Positions 11,065-21,600 of a stretch of 64,000 nt of DNA are shown in pieces (position 1 is the first letter of the stretch; every line of letters starts with the position of its first letter). This stretch comes from Pseudomonas muyukensis (GTDB lineage Bacteria > Pseudomonadota > Gammaproteobacteria > Pseudomonadales > Pseudomonadaceae). The stretch covers positions 5,236,501-5,300,500 of the forward strand of contig NZ_CP077073.1 in NCBI RefSeq assembly GCF_019139535.1, read 5' to 3'. Under the pieces are notes generated by a model. That model was not told the DNA's origin and ran no database searches. It worked only from the letters and a program-made list of their open reading frames with translations. The position numbers and the translations under genes are program-made.

Positions 11065-12176
11065 TGCGCCCCGACTGCACCGAGCTGAAACAGCTGTTCC
11101 TCGACGACCTGCCGCTGATGGACATGCGCGCGCCCGTCGAGTTCGCCAAGGGCGCCTTCCCCGGCGCGCTCAACCTGCCGCTGATGACCGACCAGGAGCG
11201 GCAGAAGGTCGGTACCTGCTACAAGCAGCAGGGCCAGGCCGCCGCCATCGCCCTGGGCCACCAACTGGTCAACGGCGCGGTCAAGCAACAACGCCTGGAG
11301 GCTTGGGCGGCGTTCGCCCAGGCCCACCCCGACGGCTACCTGTACTGCTTGCGTGGCGGCCTGCGCTCGCAGATCGTCCAGGGCTGGCTCAAGGAAGCCG
11401 GCATCCAGTACCCGAAAGTCGTCGGCGGCTACAAGGCCATGCGCACCCTGCTGCTGGAAACCACCCAGCAGGCGGTCGAGCAGTGCGACTTCGTGCTGGT
11501 CGGCGGGCTCACCGGCACCGGCAAGACCGACGTGCTGCACCAGCTGGACAATGTCCTCGACCTCGAGGGCCACGCCAACCACCGCGGTTCCAGCTTCGGC
11601 AAGCGCGCCACCGCGCAGCCGGCGCAGATCGACTTCGAGAACGCCCTGGCCATCGATGTGCTGAAAAAGCGCGAGCGTGGGATCGAGCAGTTCGTGCTCG
11701 AGGACGAAGGGCGTATCGTCGGCAGCTGCTCGGTGCCGCTGGAGCTGTACCAAGGCATGCAGCAGTACCCGCTGGTGTGGCTGGAAGACAGCTTCGCCAA
11801 CCGCGTGGAGCGCATCCTGCGCGACTACGTGATCAACCTGTGCGCCGAGTTCGTCGCGGTGCACGGCGAGGAAGATGGCCGCCGGCTGTTCGCCGAGCGC
11901 ATGCGCCAGAGCATGGCCAATATCCATAAGCGCCTCGGCGGCGAGCGCTTCCAGCGCCTGTCCGAGTTGCTGGGGCAGGCCCTGGACGAGCAACTGCGCA
12001 GTGGCGATGTGCAGCTGCACCGCGGCTGGATCGAAGGGCTGCTCAACGAGTACTACGACCCGATGTATGCCTACCAGCGCGAGGCCAAGTCGGGCCGTAT
12101 CGAGTTTGCCGGGGATGGCGTGGAGGTGCGCGAGTACCTCAAGGCCCGGGCCAGGCGCCAACAGCGCAGCGGGTGA
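11064..12176 (+). CDS. selU: tRNA 2-selenouridine synthase
   Basis: SelU (also mnmH, ybbB) replaces sulfur by selenium in 2-thiouridine at the wobble base of certain tRNAs, using selenophosphate from SelD. The 370 residues comprise a rhodanese domain (about 1-125) with catalytic Cys95 in YCLRGGLRS, then a P-loop domain with GGLTGTGKT at 147-155. Coupled to selD by a TGATG overlap. No selA or selB is seen nearby, so in this window the selenium supply visibly feeds tRNA modification rather than selenocysteine. Confidence 0.96.
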   Translation: MRPDCTELKQLFLDDLPLMDMRAPVEFAKGAFPGALNLPLMTDQERQKVGTCYKQQGQAAAIALGHQLVNGAVKQQRLEAWAAFAQAHPDGYLYCLRGGLRSQIVQGWLKEAGIQYPKVVGGYKAMRTLLLETTQQAVEQCDFVLVGGLTGTGKTDVLHQLDNVLDLEGHANHRGSSFGKRATAQPAQIDFENALAIDVLKKRERGIEQFVLEDEGRIVGSCSVPLELYQGMQQYPLVWLEDSFANRVERILRDYVINLCAEFVAVHGEEDGRRLFAERMRQSMANIHKRLGGERFQRLSELLGQALDEQLRSGDVQLHRGWIEGLLNEYYDPMYAYQREAKSGRIEFAGDGVEVREYLKARARRQQRSG

Positions 12177-12179
12177 CGG

Positions 12180-12566
12180 TCACTGCCCGGGGCTGAGGAT
12201 GCGTTCCAGCTCCGCGGCGCGGTCCTTGCTCATGTCCATTTCGCACATTGCCCCTTCGATACGGTAGATGCTGCCGTTGCTCAGCTTGCCGTGGAACGCG
12301 CAATTGCCGTCGCGGTACTTCATCCAGGTGCGCTGCACCTCGCGCAGGTCTTTCTGCCGCTGGCTGTCGAGCTTGGCCATCAGCTGCTTGTACACCCGGT
12401 TGAGCCGGTCATCCTGCAGCTTGGTCTCGGCCTGGATGCAGGCGCCCATGGCCAAGGTGCTGGAGGCCTTGTCCATGCACTGGGTGTAGGTGGACGAATA
12501 ATCGTCGGCCTGGGCGCAGGCCATCGCCAGCCAGGCACTGGCGCCGAGCAGATATTGCTTGAGCAT
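12180..12566 (-). CDS. Exported LprI-like (DUF1311) protein
   Basis: A 128-residue exported protein with signal peptide MLKQYLLGASAWLAMACAQA. The mature part is cysteine-containing, with YTQCMDKASSTLAMGACIQAE and DLREVQRTWMKYRDGNCAF, the pattern of the DUF1311/LprI N-terminal domain. ATG at 12566 is six bases after AAAGGA; the ATG at 12572 directly abuts that site and is less likely. Convergent with selU, ending four bases away. The role in this family is mostly unknown; some members inhibit lysozyme. Confidence 0.85.
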   Translation of the reverse strand: MLKQYLLGASAWLAMACAQADDYSSTYTQCMDKASSTLAMGACIQAETKLQDDRLNRVYKQLMAKLDSQRQKDLREVQRTWMKYRDGNCAFHGKLSNGSIYRIEGAMCEMDMSKDRAAELERILSPGQ

Positions 12567-12647
12567 GGGCATTCCTTTATCGGGTGTTCGTGGCACAGCT
12601 TAGTGTGGTGTTGTGCCAATTAGGGTCGTTGTTTGTGCAACACCACA

Positions 12648-13568
12648 CTAGCACCCTGTCGTACTTTCATTCACGCACAATGCGGCGATCTGCGCGCGCA
12701 GCCAGCGGTGCCCGGCATCGCCGTCGCGGCGTGGGTGCCAGGCCTGGGCGAAGGCGAAGGGGGCAATGGCCAAGGGCGGTGGGAACTGGCGCAAGGCCGG
12801 GTCCAGGCGTGCCCCGGCCAGGCTACGGCGGGCGACGGTGAGGACCAGGTCGGTACCGGCGACCAGCCCCTGGGCCACGCCCCAGTGCGGCAGGGTCAGG
12901 GCGATGCGCCGGCGCTCGCCCAGGGCGTCCAGGGCCAGGTCGATCTCGTTGTCGATACCGGCACGCACCGCCACCAGCACATGGGGCCGCGCCAGCCACT
13001 GCGACAGGCCCAGGCCGCCGCGCGGCGGCAGGCTGGCGCGGTCGGCCAGGCAGACGAACGACTCCTCGAACAGCACCTGCTGAGCCATCTCCCCCGGCAG
13101 TTCCGGAAATACGCCCAGCGCCAGGTCCGCCTCGCCATCGATCAGCTGCCCGAGCATCGCCTCGCGACTGCCCTGCGACACCAGCACATCGATGCCCGGT
13201 GCTTCGCGGCGCAACAGGCGCATCAACGCCGGCAGCGCCACCCGCGCGCCGTAGTCGGACATCGCCAGGCGAAAGGTGCGCCGGGCCTTGCCTGGCTCGA
13301 AGCCAGGGCTGCCGAGCAGACCATCGAGTTGCTGCAACGCCTGTTGCAATGGCTCGCGCAGGGCTTCGGCACGGGCACTGAGCTGCAAACGGCCGCCACG
13401 GCGCACCAGCAGCGGGTCGGCGAACAGCTGGCGCAATTGCGCCAGCGCGTGGCTGACCGCCGGCTGGCTGCGGTGCAGGCGCAGCGCCGCGCGGGAGACA
13501 TGTTGCTCGCTGAGCAGCGCGTGCAGGGTGAGCAACAGGTTGAGGTCGATACGGCGCAGATCATCCAT
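12648..13568 (-). CDS. LysR-family transcriptional regulator
   Basis: A 306-residue LysR regulator. The N-terminal winged helix-turn-helix lies at about residues 6-64 (DLNLLLTLHALLSEQHVSRAALRLHRSQPAVSHAL within it), followed by a coiled linker and a co-inducer binding domain from about residue 95. It diverges from the DMT-transporter gene at 13660 with 91 bases between, the common arrangement of a LysR protein controlling its neighbour. The effector is unknown. Confidence 0.92.
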   Translation of the reverse strand: MDDLRRIDLNLLLTLHALLSEQHVSRAALRLHRSQPAVSHALAQLRQLFADPLLVRRGGRLQLSARAEALREPLQQALQQLDGLLGSPGFEPGKARRTFRLAMSDYGARVALPALMRLLRREAPGIDVLVSQGSREAMLGQLIDGEADLALGVFPELPGEMAQQVLFEESFVCLADRASLPPRGGLGLSQWLARPHVLVAVRAGIDNEIDLALDALGERRRIALTLPHWGVAQGLVAGTDLVLTVARRSLAGARLDPALRQFPPPLAIAPFAFAQAWHPRRDGDAGHRWLRAQIAALCVNESTTGC

Positions 13569-13659
13569 GGAACGAATACAGCCTGTACGAAGTTCGAATT
13601 TCCATCATTGAAGTGCATAACCGAGACTGAGGCCAGTGCTCTGATCAGGAATAGACACC

Positions 13660-14127
13660 ATGCCCGCCAGCCTCTTCGCCACCCTCCCCTTGCTCATCGC
13701 CCTGCTCGCCGGGGCCGCCGTGCCCTTCCAGGCGGGCAGCAACGCCGCGCTCGGGCGCCTGCTCGGCCATCCCTTGTGGGCCGCTGGGGTGTCGTTGCTG
13801 GTCAGCCTGCTGATGCTGGTGCCGGCCCTGTTGCTGCTGCGCGCGCCTGTGCCGCAGGTGCAGCAACTGGCGCATGCGCCCTGGTGGGCCTGGTTCGGCG
13901 GGGTTGCCGGGGTGCTCTACATCACCGCCGCGCTGGTGCTGACGCCGCGCCTGGGGGCGGCGGGGTTCATCGTCTGCGTGGTGGCCGGGCAGGTGCTGTC
14001 GTCGCTACTGATCGACCAGTTCGGCCTCATGGGCCTGCCGGAGCGACCGGTGAACCTGTTGCGGCTGGCGGGCGTGGGAATGATCGTGCTCGGGATGATC
14101 GTGGTGCAGTGGGGCACGCCGCGCTGA
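13660..14127 (+). CDS. DMT-family transporter (YdcZ/DUF606 type)
   Basis: A 155-residue membrane protein with about five helices of the DMT superfamily, DUF606 branch. Recognisable segments are VPFQAGSNAALGRLLGHPLWA near residues 22-42, LTPRLGAAGFIVCVVAGQ near 93-110 and the terminal GMIVLGMIVVQWG. Half the size of EamA transporters, as usual for this branch, which probably dimerises. Divergent from the LysR gene, which may regulate it. Substrate unknown. Confidence 0.85.
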   Translation: MPASLFATLPLLIALLAGAAVPFQAGSNAALGRLLGHPLWAAGVSLLVSLLMLVPALLLLRAPVPQVQQLAHAPWWAWFGGVAGVLYITAALVLTPRLGAAGFIVCVVAGQVLSSLLIDQFGLMGLPERPVNLLRLAGVGMIVLGMIVVQWGTPR

Positions 14128-14199
14128 GGGCATGACGTAGCGCCCAGGCCGACATTGCGCTGATGCTCCATGGGAGCGGGGTTGCCCGGCGATGCACCA

Positions 14200-14784
14200 T
14201 CACAAGGTCTGCGGTTGCTCCGGCGGCACGATCACCTTGTGCGGCTCGAAACGCAGCGAGGGCATTTGCGTACCGGCGTAAATCGCCACGCTCAGGGCCG
14301 CGATCAGCGCCACATCGAGCCAGCCCCAACCCGGTACCTCCGCCGCCGAGCGCGCCTTCCAGCACCACCAGAGCTGCCCCAGGCAGAACACCAGGATCGC
14401 CAGCAGCCACAGGTAGAAGCCCGCGCCGAAGCCGGTCACATCCTGGAAGGCGTAGCTCTGGTTGTCCGGCAACCGAGAGAGGGTAAAGCTGCTGGCCGCC
14501 AGGTACAGCGCCGCCAGCCCGCACACCAGCGCCAGGCGGCGCAAGCGTCGATGGGCGAGAACAGCCAGCGCCAGCAATGGGTTGGCGAACCACTGGTACA
14601 GGCCGAAGGCGATACCCCAGGGACCGTAGAGCAGCATCTGCAACGCCGGTACATGCCGGCCCGCCCCCGTCAGGGCGCCATCGAAGGCCAGGCTCAGCAG
14701 GTACAGGGCCAGGCTTGTGGTCAGGTAGAAAGCAGGCAACCGCGAACTCCGTCCATTCAGTGTCGAACGCCGACCATAGCGCAC
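14200..14784 (-). CDS. Predicted multi-pass membrane protein, unknown function
   Basis: About 194 residues if started at GTG 14784, with roughly five hydrophobic helices and a polar C-terminus ending in VPPEQPQTL. The start is uncertain: the first residues MRYGRRSTLNGRSSR are unusually basic, and a TTG near residue 16 (LPAFYL) would begin right before the first helix. No family is recognised. It reads toward the DMT gene and is preceded by the acetyltransferase gene on the same strand, seven bases away, so the two may be co-transcribed. Confidence 0.65.
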   Translation of the reverse strand: MRYGRRSTLNGRSSRLPAFYLTTSLALYLLSLAFDGALTGAGRHVPALQMLLYGPWGIAFGLYQWFANPLLALAVLAHRRLRRLALVCGLAALYLAASSFTLSRLPDNQSYAFQDVTGFGAGFYLWLLAILVFCLGQLWWCWKARSAAEVPGWGWLDVALIAALSVAIYAGTQMPSLRFEPHKVIVPPEQPQTL

Positions 14785-14791
14785 CCTGGCC

Positions 14792-15355
14792 TCAGGCGAC
14801 AGGCGGTTCGAGCAGCAGGCCGTAAAGCCCCGAGTCGGACAACTCGCCCGCCACGCACCAGCGCGCGCGCAAGGTGCCTTCGAGGACGAAACCCTGGCGT
14901 TCGAGGGTACGTGCCGAGCCCTGGTTGCGTGGGTCGATTTCCGCCTCCAGGCGGCGCAGGTGCAGGGTGTGGGCGAGGTAGTCGATGAAACAGGTCAGGG
15001 CTTCGTCCATGTAGCCACGGCCCTGGGCCGACTTGGCCAGGCAGTAGCCGATCTCGCCACGGCGCGAGCCTTCCTCGAGGTTGAACAGCTGGACCATGCC
15101 GATCAGCTCGCCGTTGTCGCGGCGGTACATGCCCAGCTTGAGCAACTGGCCGGCGGCGTAGGCTTCACGGTCGGCGGCCAGGGCGCTTTCGGCCTCGGCC
15201 AGGGTTTGCCAGGGGGCGTGGTACCAGTAACGCATCACCTCGGGGTCGGCCATGATGGTCAGCCACTGCTGTGCGTCGCCATGGCGCATGGGGCGCAGCT
15301 GCAGGCGCGGGCTGTCGAGGCTCAGGTCGCTGGGGAAACTGCGGGGGTCGGGCAC
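14792..15355 (-). CDS. GNAT acetyltransferase, RimJ/RimL type
   Basis: A 187-residue GNAT protein of the RimJ/RimL/SpeG-like branch (Acetyltransf_3). It begins SPRLQLRPMRHGDAQQWL, carries GEIGYCLAKSAQGRGYMDEA as the acetyl-CoA binding motif (about residues 100-119) and ends its core with IDPRNQGSARTLERQGF. Such enzymes acetylate N-termini, amines or antibiotics; the substrate is not evident. It is the upstream partner of the membrane protein at 14200. Confidence 0.9.
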   Translation of the reverse strand: MPDPRSFPSDLSLDSPRLQLRPMRHGDAQQWLTIMADPEVMRYWYHAPWQTLAEAESALAADREAYAAGQLLKLGMYRRDNGELIGMVQLFNLEEGSRRGEIGYCLAKSAQGRGYMDEALTCFIDYLAHTLHLRRLEAEIDPRNQGSARTLERQGFVLEGTLRARWCVAGELSDSGLYGLLLEPPVA

Positions 15356-15420
15356 ACCGGGACTCCTGTCCGATCGTGGGAGATGACAGTCTAACGACAG
15401 TGGCTCGGTCTGGCATCCCT

Positions 15421-15647
15421 AGGGCCGCTTTGCGGCCCTTTCGCGACACGAGGGCAGGCGTGCTTGGCGCTGCAAAACTTGCGACGGGCACCTGTGGTTC
15501 TGATGCGGACCAAAACGCTGGGCTCTGGATGGCCGGGGGCGCTTTGCGCCCCTTTCGCGACACAAGGCCGCTCCTACAGGGAAATGCGATCGCCCGTAGG
15601 AGCGGCCTTGTGTCGCGAAAGGGCTGCAAGGCAGCCCCAGCGATCTA
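15421..15647. repeat. REP elements (GCGGCCTTGTGTCGCGAAAG family), one half unit and one inverted pair
   Basis: A solitary arm at 15421-15450 (hairpin GGGCCGC/GCGGCCC then TTTCGCGACAC) is followed at 15536-15647 by a full inverted pair. Its arms CTTTCGCGACACAAGGCCG and CGGCCTTGTGTCGCGAAAG face each other around a short centre. It lies directly after the stop codon of the giant adhesin gene. The same family occurs at 33234, 55708, 60936 and 61997. Confidence 0.9.
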
Positions 15648-15649
15648 CC

Positions 15650-18600
15650 TCAGAACCCCATGCTGAAGCTCACCACCACCCCATGGTCACGGTTCTCGCT
15701 GGACAGCTGCCCGGAGTACCCAACCCCCAGCTTGCCAGCCGCGCCCACCGACAGGTCCACCCCGGCCTCGACCACCGCCGCGTCCTTGGCGATCGGCACG
15801 CCCTCGGTGCTGAACCCTGCGCCACCGTCGATAAAGCGCAGGTCGGCATCAGGCTTGTCGTCGCCGAAGGCATGGCGCCAGCCCAGCGACACCCGCGGGG
15901 TGATCTGGCTGCCGTTGTCGAGGGTGATGCGCTTGCCCGCCCGCACACCGACGGTGGAGAAGGTCACGTCCTGCTTGACCTTGCCCTGCAAGCGCCCTGC
16001 CCCGCCTTTCTCGTGGGCGGTGTCGCTGTCGTAGTTGACGTAGGCCAGCCCGGCGAACGGCTCCAGGGCGATGCCGCCGGCGTCGATGGCATAGCCCACC
16101 TCGCCGAACACCTGGGCGCTGCGCGCCTTGTACTTGGCTTTCAGGCGGTCGCTGTAGCTGCCCACCTGGACATCACGCTTGCTGTCGATGTCGTGCCAGC
16201 TGTAGGCCACGCCCATGCGCGCGGCGAAGGCATCCAGCTGGTAACCCAGGTAGGTGGTCAGGTGGTAGCTGTCCACCGTGGCGTCCGAGCGACGACGGTG
16301 GGCGTCGATGCTCGAGCGGGTGTAGCCGGCGGCGGCGCCGACCTTCCACTGGTCATCCAGGGCGCGGTCCGCGCCGAGCATGAAGCCCGACAGGTCGCGG
16401 TCGACACTGGCATGGCTGCTGCTGCCGTCGTAGGTACCCCAGCCGCCGATGGCACGGATCCAGCCCACCGCCTGGCCCTGGCAACCTTCGCTGGTCAGCT
16501 GCTGGTTGGCGGTCGGCGCCAGGGTCCGACGTGGGTCGTCCTGGTTGCTGCAATCGGCCTGGCGCAGGCGGTCGTTGACCGCCTCACGCACGTAGCGCGA
16601 ATCCTCGATCAGCACCGTCGCGGTACTGGCGTGGATCTCGCCGGACAAGCTGTCGAACGCGGCCTGCGCACCCTGGCTGTCGAGCGGCAGCAGGTTGTTG
16701 ACCAGCGTCGCCGGCGCCCCGGCACTGCTCAGGGCATTGGCCACGCCGCGCTGGTTGCCGGTGGCGGCAACGTCGGCGAACGAGGTGCCGTTGCGGCTGA
16801 CCGACAGGGTCACCTGGTTGGCGCCGTAGGCCAGCGCGCTGTTGATGAACGCCGAGTTGGCCAGGTTGGTGGTGGCGAAGGTGCCATTCACCCCGCCCGC
16901 GGCGTTGACCACGGTGTACTGGCCGTTGCCGCTGGCGAGGTTGGCCACCATCAGGCTGCCGCCGAGGTTGGCGGTGCCGCCCACGTTCAGGTAGTTCACC
17001 GGCGCGGTGCCCAGGTCGATGACCAAGGTCCCGCTGGCGCCGTTGGTGAAGTTGCCCGAGACATTCAGGTTGCCAGCCGGCCCCGGCAGCACGGTGCCGT
17101 TGTTGGTCAGCCCGGCGACGGTGCCGTTGCCCGTCAGCGCAGCGCCGTTGGCCACGGTGACCTGGGCGCCGAGGGTGCTGCCCGGATTGGCCGCATCGCC
17201 CACTTGCAGCACGCCCTGGTTGACGTTGAAGGCGCCGCTGAATGGCTGGTTGCCGGTTAGCAGCAAGGTGCCGCCGCCTTGCTTGGTGGTGGTGCCGGTA
17301 CCGCTGAGGGTGCCGTTGAAGGTGCCGTTGCTGCCCTGGGCGAAGACCAGGCTGGCGTTGTTGAGGATGTTGCCTTGCAGGCTGGTGGTGTTGCCGACCA
17401 GGGTACCGCCGCTGACGGTGGTGCCACCGCTGTAGGTGTTGGCACCGGCCAGGATCAGGGTACCGGCGTCGAGCTTCTCGATGCCGCCACTGCCCACCAG
17501 GGGCGCGCTGACGGTGGCAGTGGCGCCGGCGTTGACCCGTACCGATGCCAGGCTGCCGTCAGGGTCGTTGACCGGGGTCAGGCTGCCGCCGGCACCCGGT
17601 ACCACCTGGTAGCCGTCGCTGAGGAACTGCAAGCCCTCGAACGACTGGTTGCCGACCACGGTGACGGTACCCGGGGTACCGCCGAACACCGCGTAGCCGC
17701 CGCTCCAGCCTTCATTGCTGGTGCCGCTGGCGTTGGTCCAGCCGGTGTTCGAGCCCCAGGTGCCGCTGCCGCCGCCGATGCTGCCATCGGGGTTGGTCTT
17801 GCCGCCGTTCCAGAACTGCAGTTCCTCGCCGTAGTTCTGCACCACCAGGTTGATCTGGTTGGCGATGGCGGTCTGCAAGGCCAGGTCGCCCAGCACCACG
17901 CTGCCCGGAATGGCGCCGAACACCAGGCCATTGTCGGTGAGCACGCCGCCGTAGCTGAACAGCTGGTACACGCCGGTGCCGAAGCCGCCGGCATCGGTGA
18001 TGTTCAACGTGCCGTCGAGCACCAGGTTGCCGTTGACCTTGACCACGGTGGTGGAGGCCGCCGGGGCGCCGAGGTTGAAGTCCAGGGCGCTGCCTGAGGC
18101 CAGGTCGAGGCTGCCGACGGTGAGCGGCGTGGTGCTCTGCCCGGCCGCCAGGGTGGCGCCGTTGGCCACCTGTACCGCGCCAGCCACGGTGCCGCTGCCG
18201 CCCAGGCGGGCGCCGGTGGCGACCTGCACGGTGGCGCTGTCCAGGCGACCGCCCACCAGCAGGCTGCCGGCATTGACGCTGGTGGCGCCGGTAAGGCTGT
18301 TGACGCCGGTCAGCAGCAGCTCGCCGGTGCCGTTCTTGGCCAGGGTGCCGGTGCCGCTGAGGTTGCCGGTGTAGCTGCCGTTGCTGTTCTGCTCGAAGGT
18401 CAGCGCGGCATTGTTGAGGATGGCGCCCTGCAGGCTGCTGGTGTTGCCCACCACGCTGCCGGCGTTGATCTGGGTGCCGCCGGTGTAGCTGTTGCTGCCG
18501 CCCAGGGTCAGCTGGCCGGCGCCGTTCTTGACCAGGCCGCCGCTGCCGCTGATGGCGCCGTTGAGGGTCAGGGCATTGCTGCCGGCGATGGCCAGGGCGC

Positions 18601-21600
18601 CATTGAGCACGGCGTCGTTGGCCAGGGTCACGGCGCGGTTGCTGTCCAGCGTGGTGCCGGCGGCGGCGGTCAGGGTGCCGCTGCCCAACGCGCTGTCGTT
18701 GCCCAGCACCAGGGCGCCGCCGTTGAGCGCGGTACCACCGCTGTAGCCGTTGGCGGCGTTGAGCACCAAGGTGCCGGCATCCTGCTTGGCCAGGCTGCCG
18801 GTGCCGTTGAGGGCAACGTTGAGGGTAGCGCTGACACCCGGATTGACCCGCAGGTTGGTGACGCCATTGCCCAGCAGCTCGCCTGCCGCGCCAGCGTCGA
18901 GCACGTAGCCGTCGGTGAGGAACTGCAGGCCGCTGATGCTGTGGCTGCCGTCCACGGTGACGGTGCCCGTGGCGCCCTGGAACACCGCGAAGGTGTCGTT
19001 CCAGGTGCCGTTGAGCACGCCGTTGACGTCGGTCCAGTTGCTGTTGGTGGCGTTCCAGGTGCCGCTGCCGCCATCGATCAGGCCGTTGGCGACGGTCTGG
19101 CTGCCATCCCAGAACAGCACGTTGCTGGCCCCGCCGACCACCAGGTTGACCTGGTTGGCGACCGCGGTCTGCACGGTGAGGTCGGTGACCGGCACCGGCG
19201 TGCTGCCAAAGCTCATGCCGTTGTTGACCAGGCTGCCGCCGTAGCTGAACAGGCTATACACCCCGGCACCGAAGCCACCGATATCGGTGATGTTCAGGGT
19301 GCCGCCGAGGGTCAGGTTGTTGGCCACGCTGACCAGCGGGCCAGCGCCGGTGCCGGCGGTGCCGAGCGCGGCGTTGAAGTTGGCGCCGTTGCCCAGGCTC
19401 AGGTCGCCGGCACTCAGGGTACTGCCACTGGTGGCGTTGAGGTTGCCGCCGTTGGCCACGTTCACCGTGCCGCCCAGGCTGCCGGCACCGGCCAGGCTGG
19501 CGCCGCTGGCGACGTTGACGGTGCTGCTGGCCAGGCTGCCATCGACTTTCAGGCTGCCGGCCTGGACGTTGGTGGTGCCGCTGTGGCTGTTGGCGGCGCT
19601 GAGGGCCAGGACGCCGACGCCCAACTTGTTGAGGGTACCGCTGCCGCCGATGTTGCCGGCGAAGTTGCCGCCCTCGACATTGAGGCTGTTGCCGGCGGCG
19701 ATGTCGATCACGCCGCTGCCGCCGATGTCGCCCAGGGTGGTGTTGCCGTCGAGGTTGAGCGTGGCGCCACTGCTGACGTTCAGCTCGCTCTGGGTACCCA
19801 GGGCGGTGGTGCCGATGGTGCTGAGGCTGCCGGACAGCAGGTTGAGGACACCGCTGAAGGTGTTGTTGCCCGACAGGGTCAGGTCGGCCAGGCCGCTCTT
19901 GTTCAGGGTGCCGGCGCCACTGAGCACGCCAGCCAGGTGCAGGTCGTTGCTGCCAAGCACGTTGAGCACGCCGCCGACATTGACCGGGTTGGCCAGGGTC
20001 ACGGCGCTGGCGCTGTCGAGGTTGGCATTGCCGGTGACATCCAGGCCGCCGCTGCCGAGGGCGCCGTTGTTGCCGAGCACCAGGGTGCCGGCCTGCAGCT
20101 CGGTGCCGCCGCTGTAGGTGTTGGCGCCCATCAGGGCGAAGCGGGCAAGGCCAGCCTTGAGCAGGCGGCCGCTGCCAGCGACGCTGCCGCCGAGGGTCAG
20201 GTCGTTGCTGCCCAGCACAGTGAGGTCGCCGCTGACGTTGAGGTTGTTGGCCAGGGTTACCGGCTGGCTGCTGTCCAGGCTGGTGCCGGAGGTGGTGTTC
20301 AAGGAGCCGCTGCCCAGGGCGCTGTTGCTGCCCACGACCAGGGTGCCGCCATTGAGCGCGGTGTTGCCGGCGTAGCTGTTGTTGCCGGCCAGCGACAGCC
20401 GAGCGCTGCCGGCCTTGACCAGGCCACCGGCGCCACTGATGACGCCGCCCAGGGCCAGGTCGTTGCTGCCGGCGATGTTCAACGGGCCGTCCAGGGTGAT
20501 GGCATTGCCCAGGGCGACCGCCTGGTTGGCGTCCAGGGTGGTGCCGCTGGCGGCATCGAGCGCGCCGCTGCCCAGGGCGCTGTTGCTGCCCAGCACCAGG
20601 GCGCCGCCACTGAGGCGGGTGCCGCCACTGTAGGTATTGGCACCGTTGAGCACCAGGGTGCCGCTGTCGAGCTTGTTGAGCTTGCCGCTGCCGGCCAGGC
20701 CGACATCGAGGGTGGCGATCACGCCCGGGTCGACCCGCACGCTGGTGTCGCCGCTGCTGCCGTTGACCAGGTTGAGCGCCCCGGCGGTGCCGGCCAGCAG
20801 GCGATAGCCATTGCTGACGAACTGCATGCCGGTGAGGCTCTGGCTGCCGTCGACGGTGACATCGCCTGCCGTGCCCTGGAAGACCGCGAAGGTGTTGCCC
20901 CAGGTGTTGTTGGCGGTGCCATTGAGGTCGGTCCAGTTGCTGTTGCTGGCGTTCCACACGCCGCTGCCGCCGTCGACCTGGCCGTTCGCCGTGGTCTGGC
21001 TGCCGTCCCAGAACTGCACGTTCAGGCCTGCGGCGCTGACCAGCAGGTTGACCTGGTTGGCCAGGGCGGTTTGCAGGGCCACGTCGCCCAGGCCGACCCC
21101 CAATGGCAGGCTGCCGAAGTCGAGGCCGTTGTCGGTCAAGGCGCCGCTGTAGTCGAAGATGCGGTATACGCCGTTGCCGAAGCCACCGATGTTGCTGACG
21201 TTGAGGGTACCGTCGAGGGTCAGGTTGCCGCCGACGTTGAACAGCGCGGTGTTGCCGGTGGACGGTGCGCCCAGGCCGGCATCGACGATGGCACCTGCGC
21301 CCAGCACCAAGGCGCCGAGGCCCAGGGTGGCGCCGCTGCTGCCAACCAGGTGGCCGCCGCTGGCGATGGTCACCGGGGCAGCGACGTTGCCGCTACCGGC
21401 CAGGCTGGCACCACTGGCCACGTTCAGCCCGGCGCTGGTCAGGCTGCCGTCGACTTTCAAGGTACCGGCGTTGACCTGGGTATTGTCTGCCAGGTTGCTG
21501 GTCCCGGTCAGGGTCAGGGTACCGCTGCCGACCTTGGTCAGGCCGCCCAGGCCGCCCAGGCCACCGGCGAAGGTGCTGCTGAGGTTGTTGCTGCCCAGGC

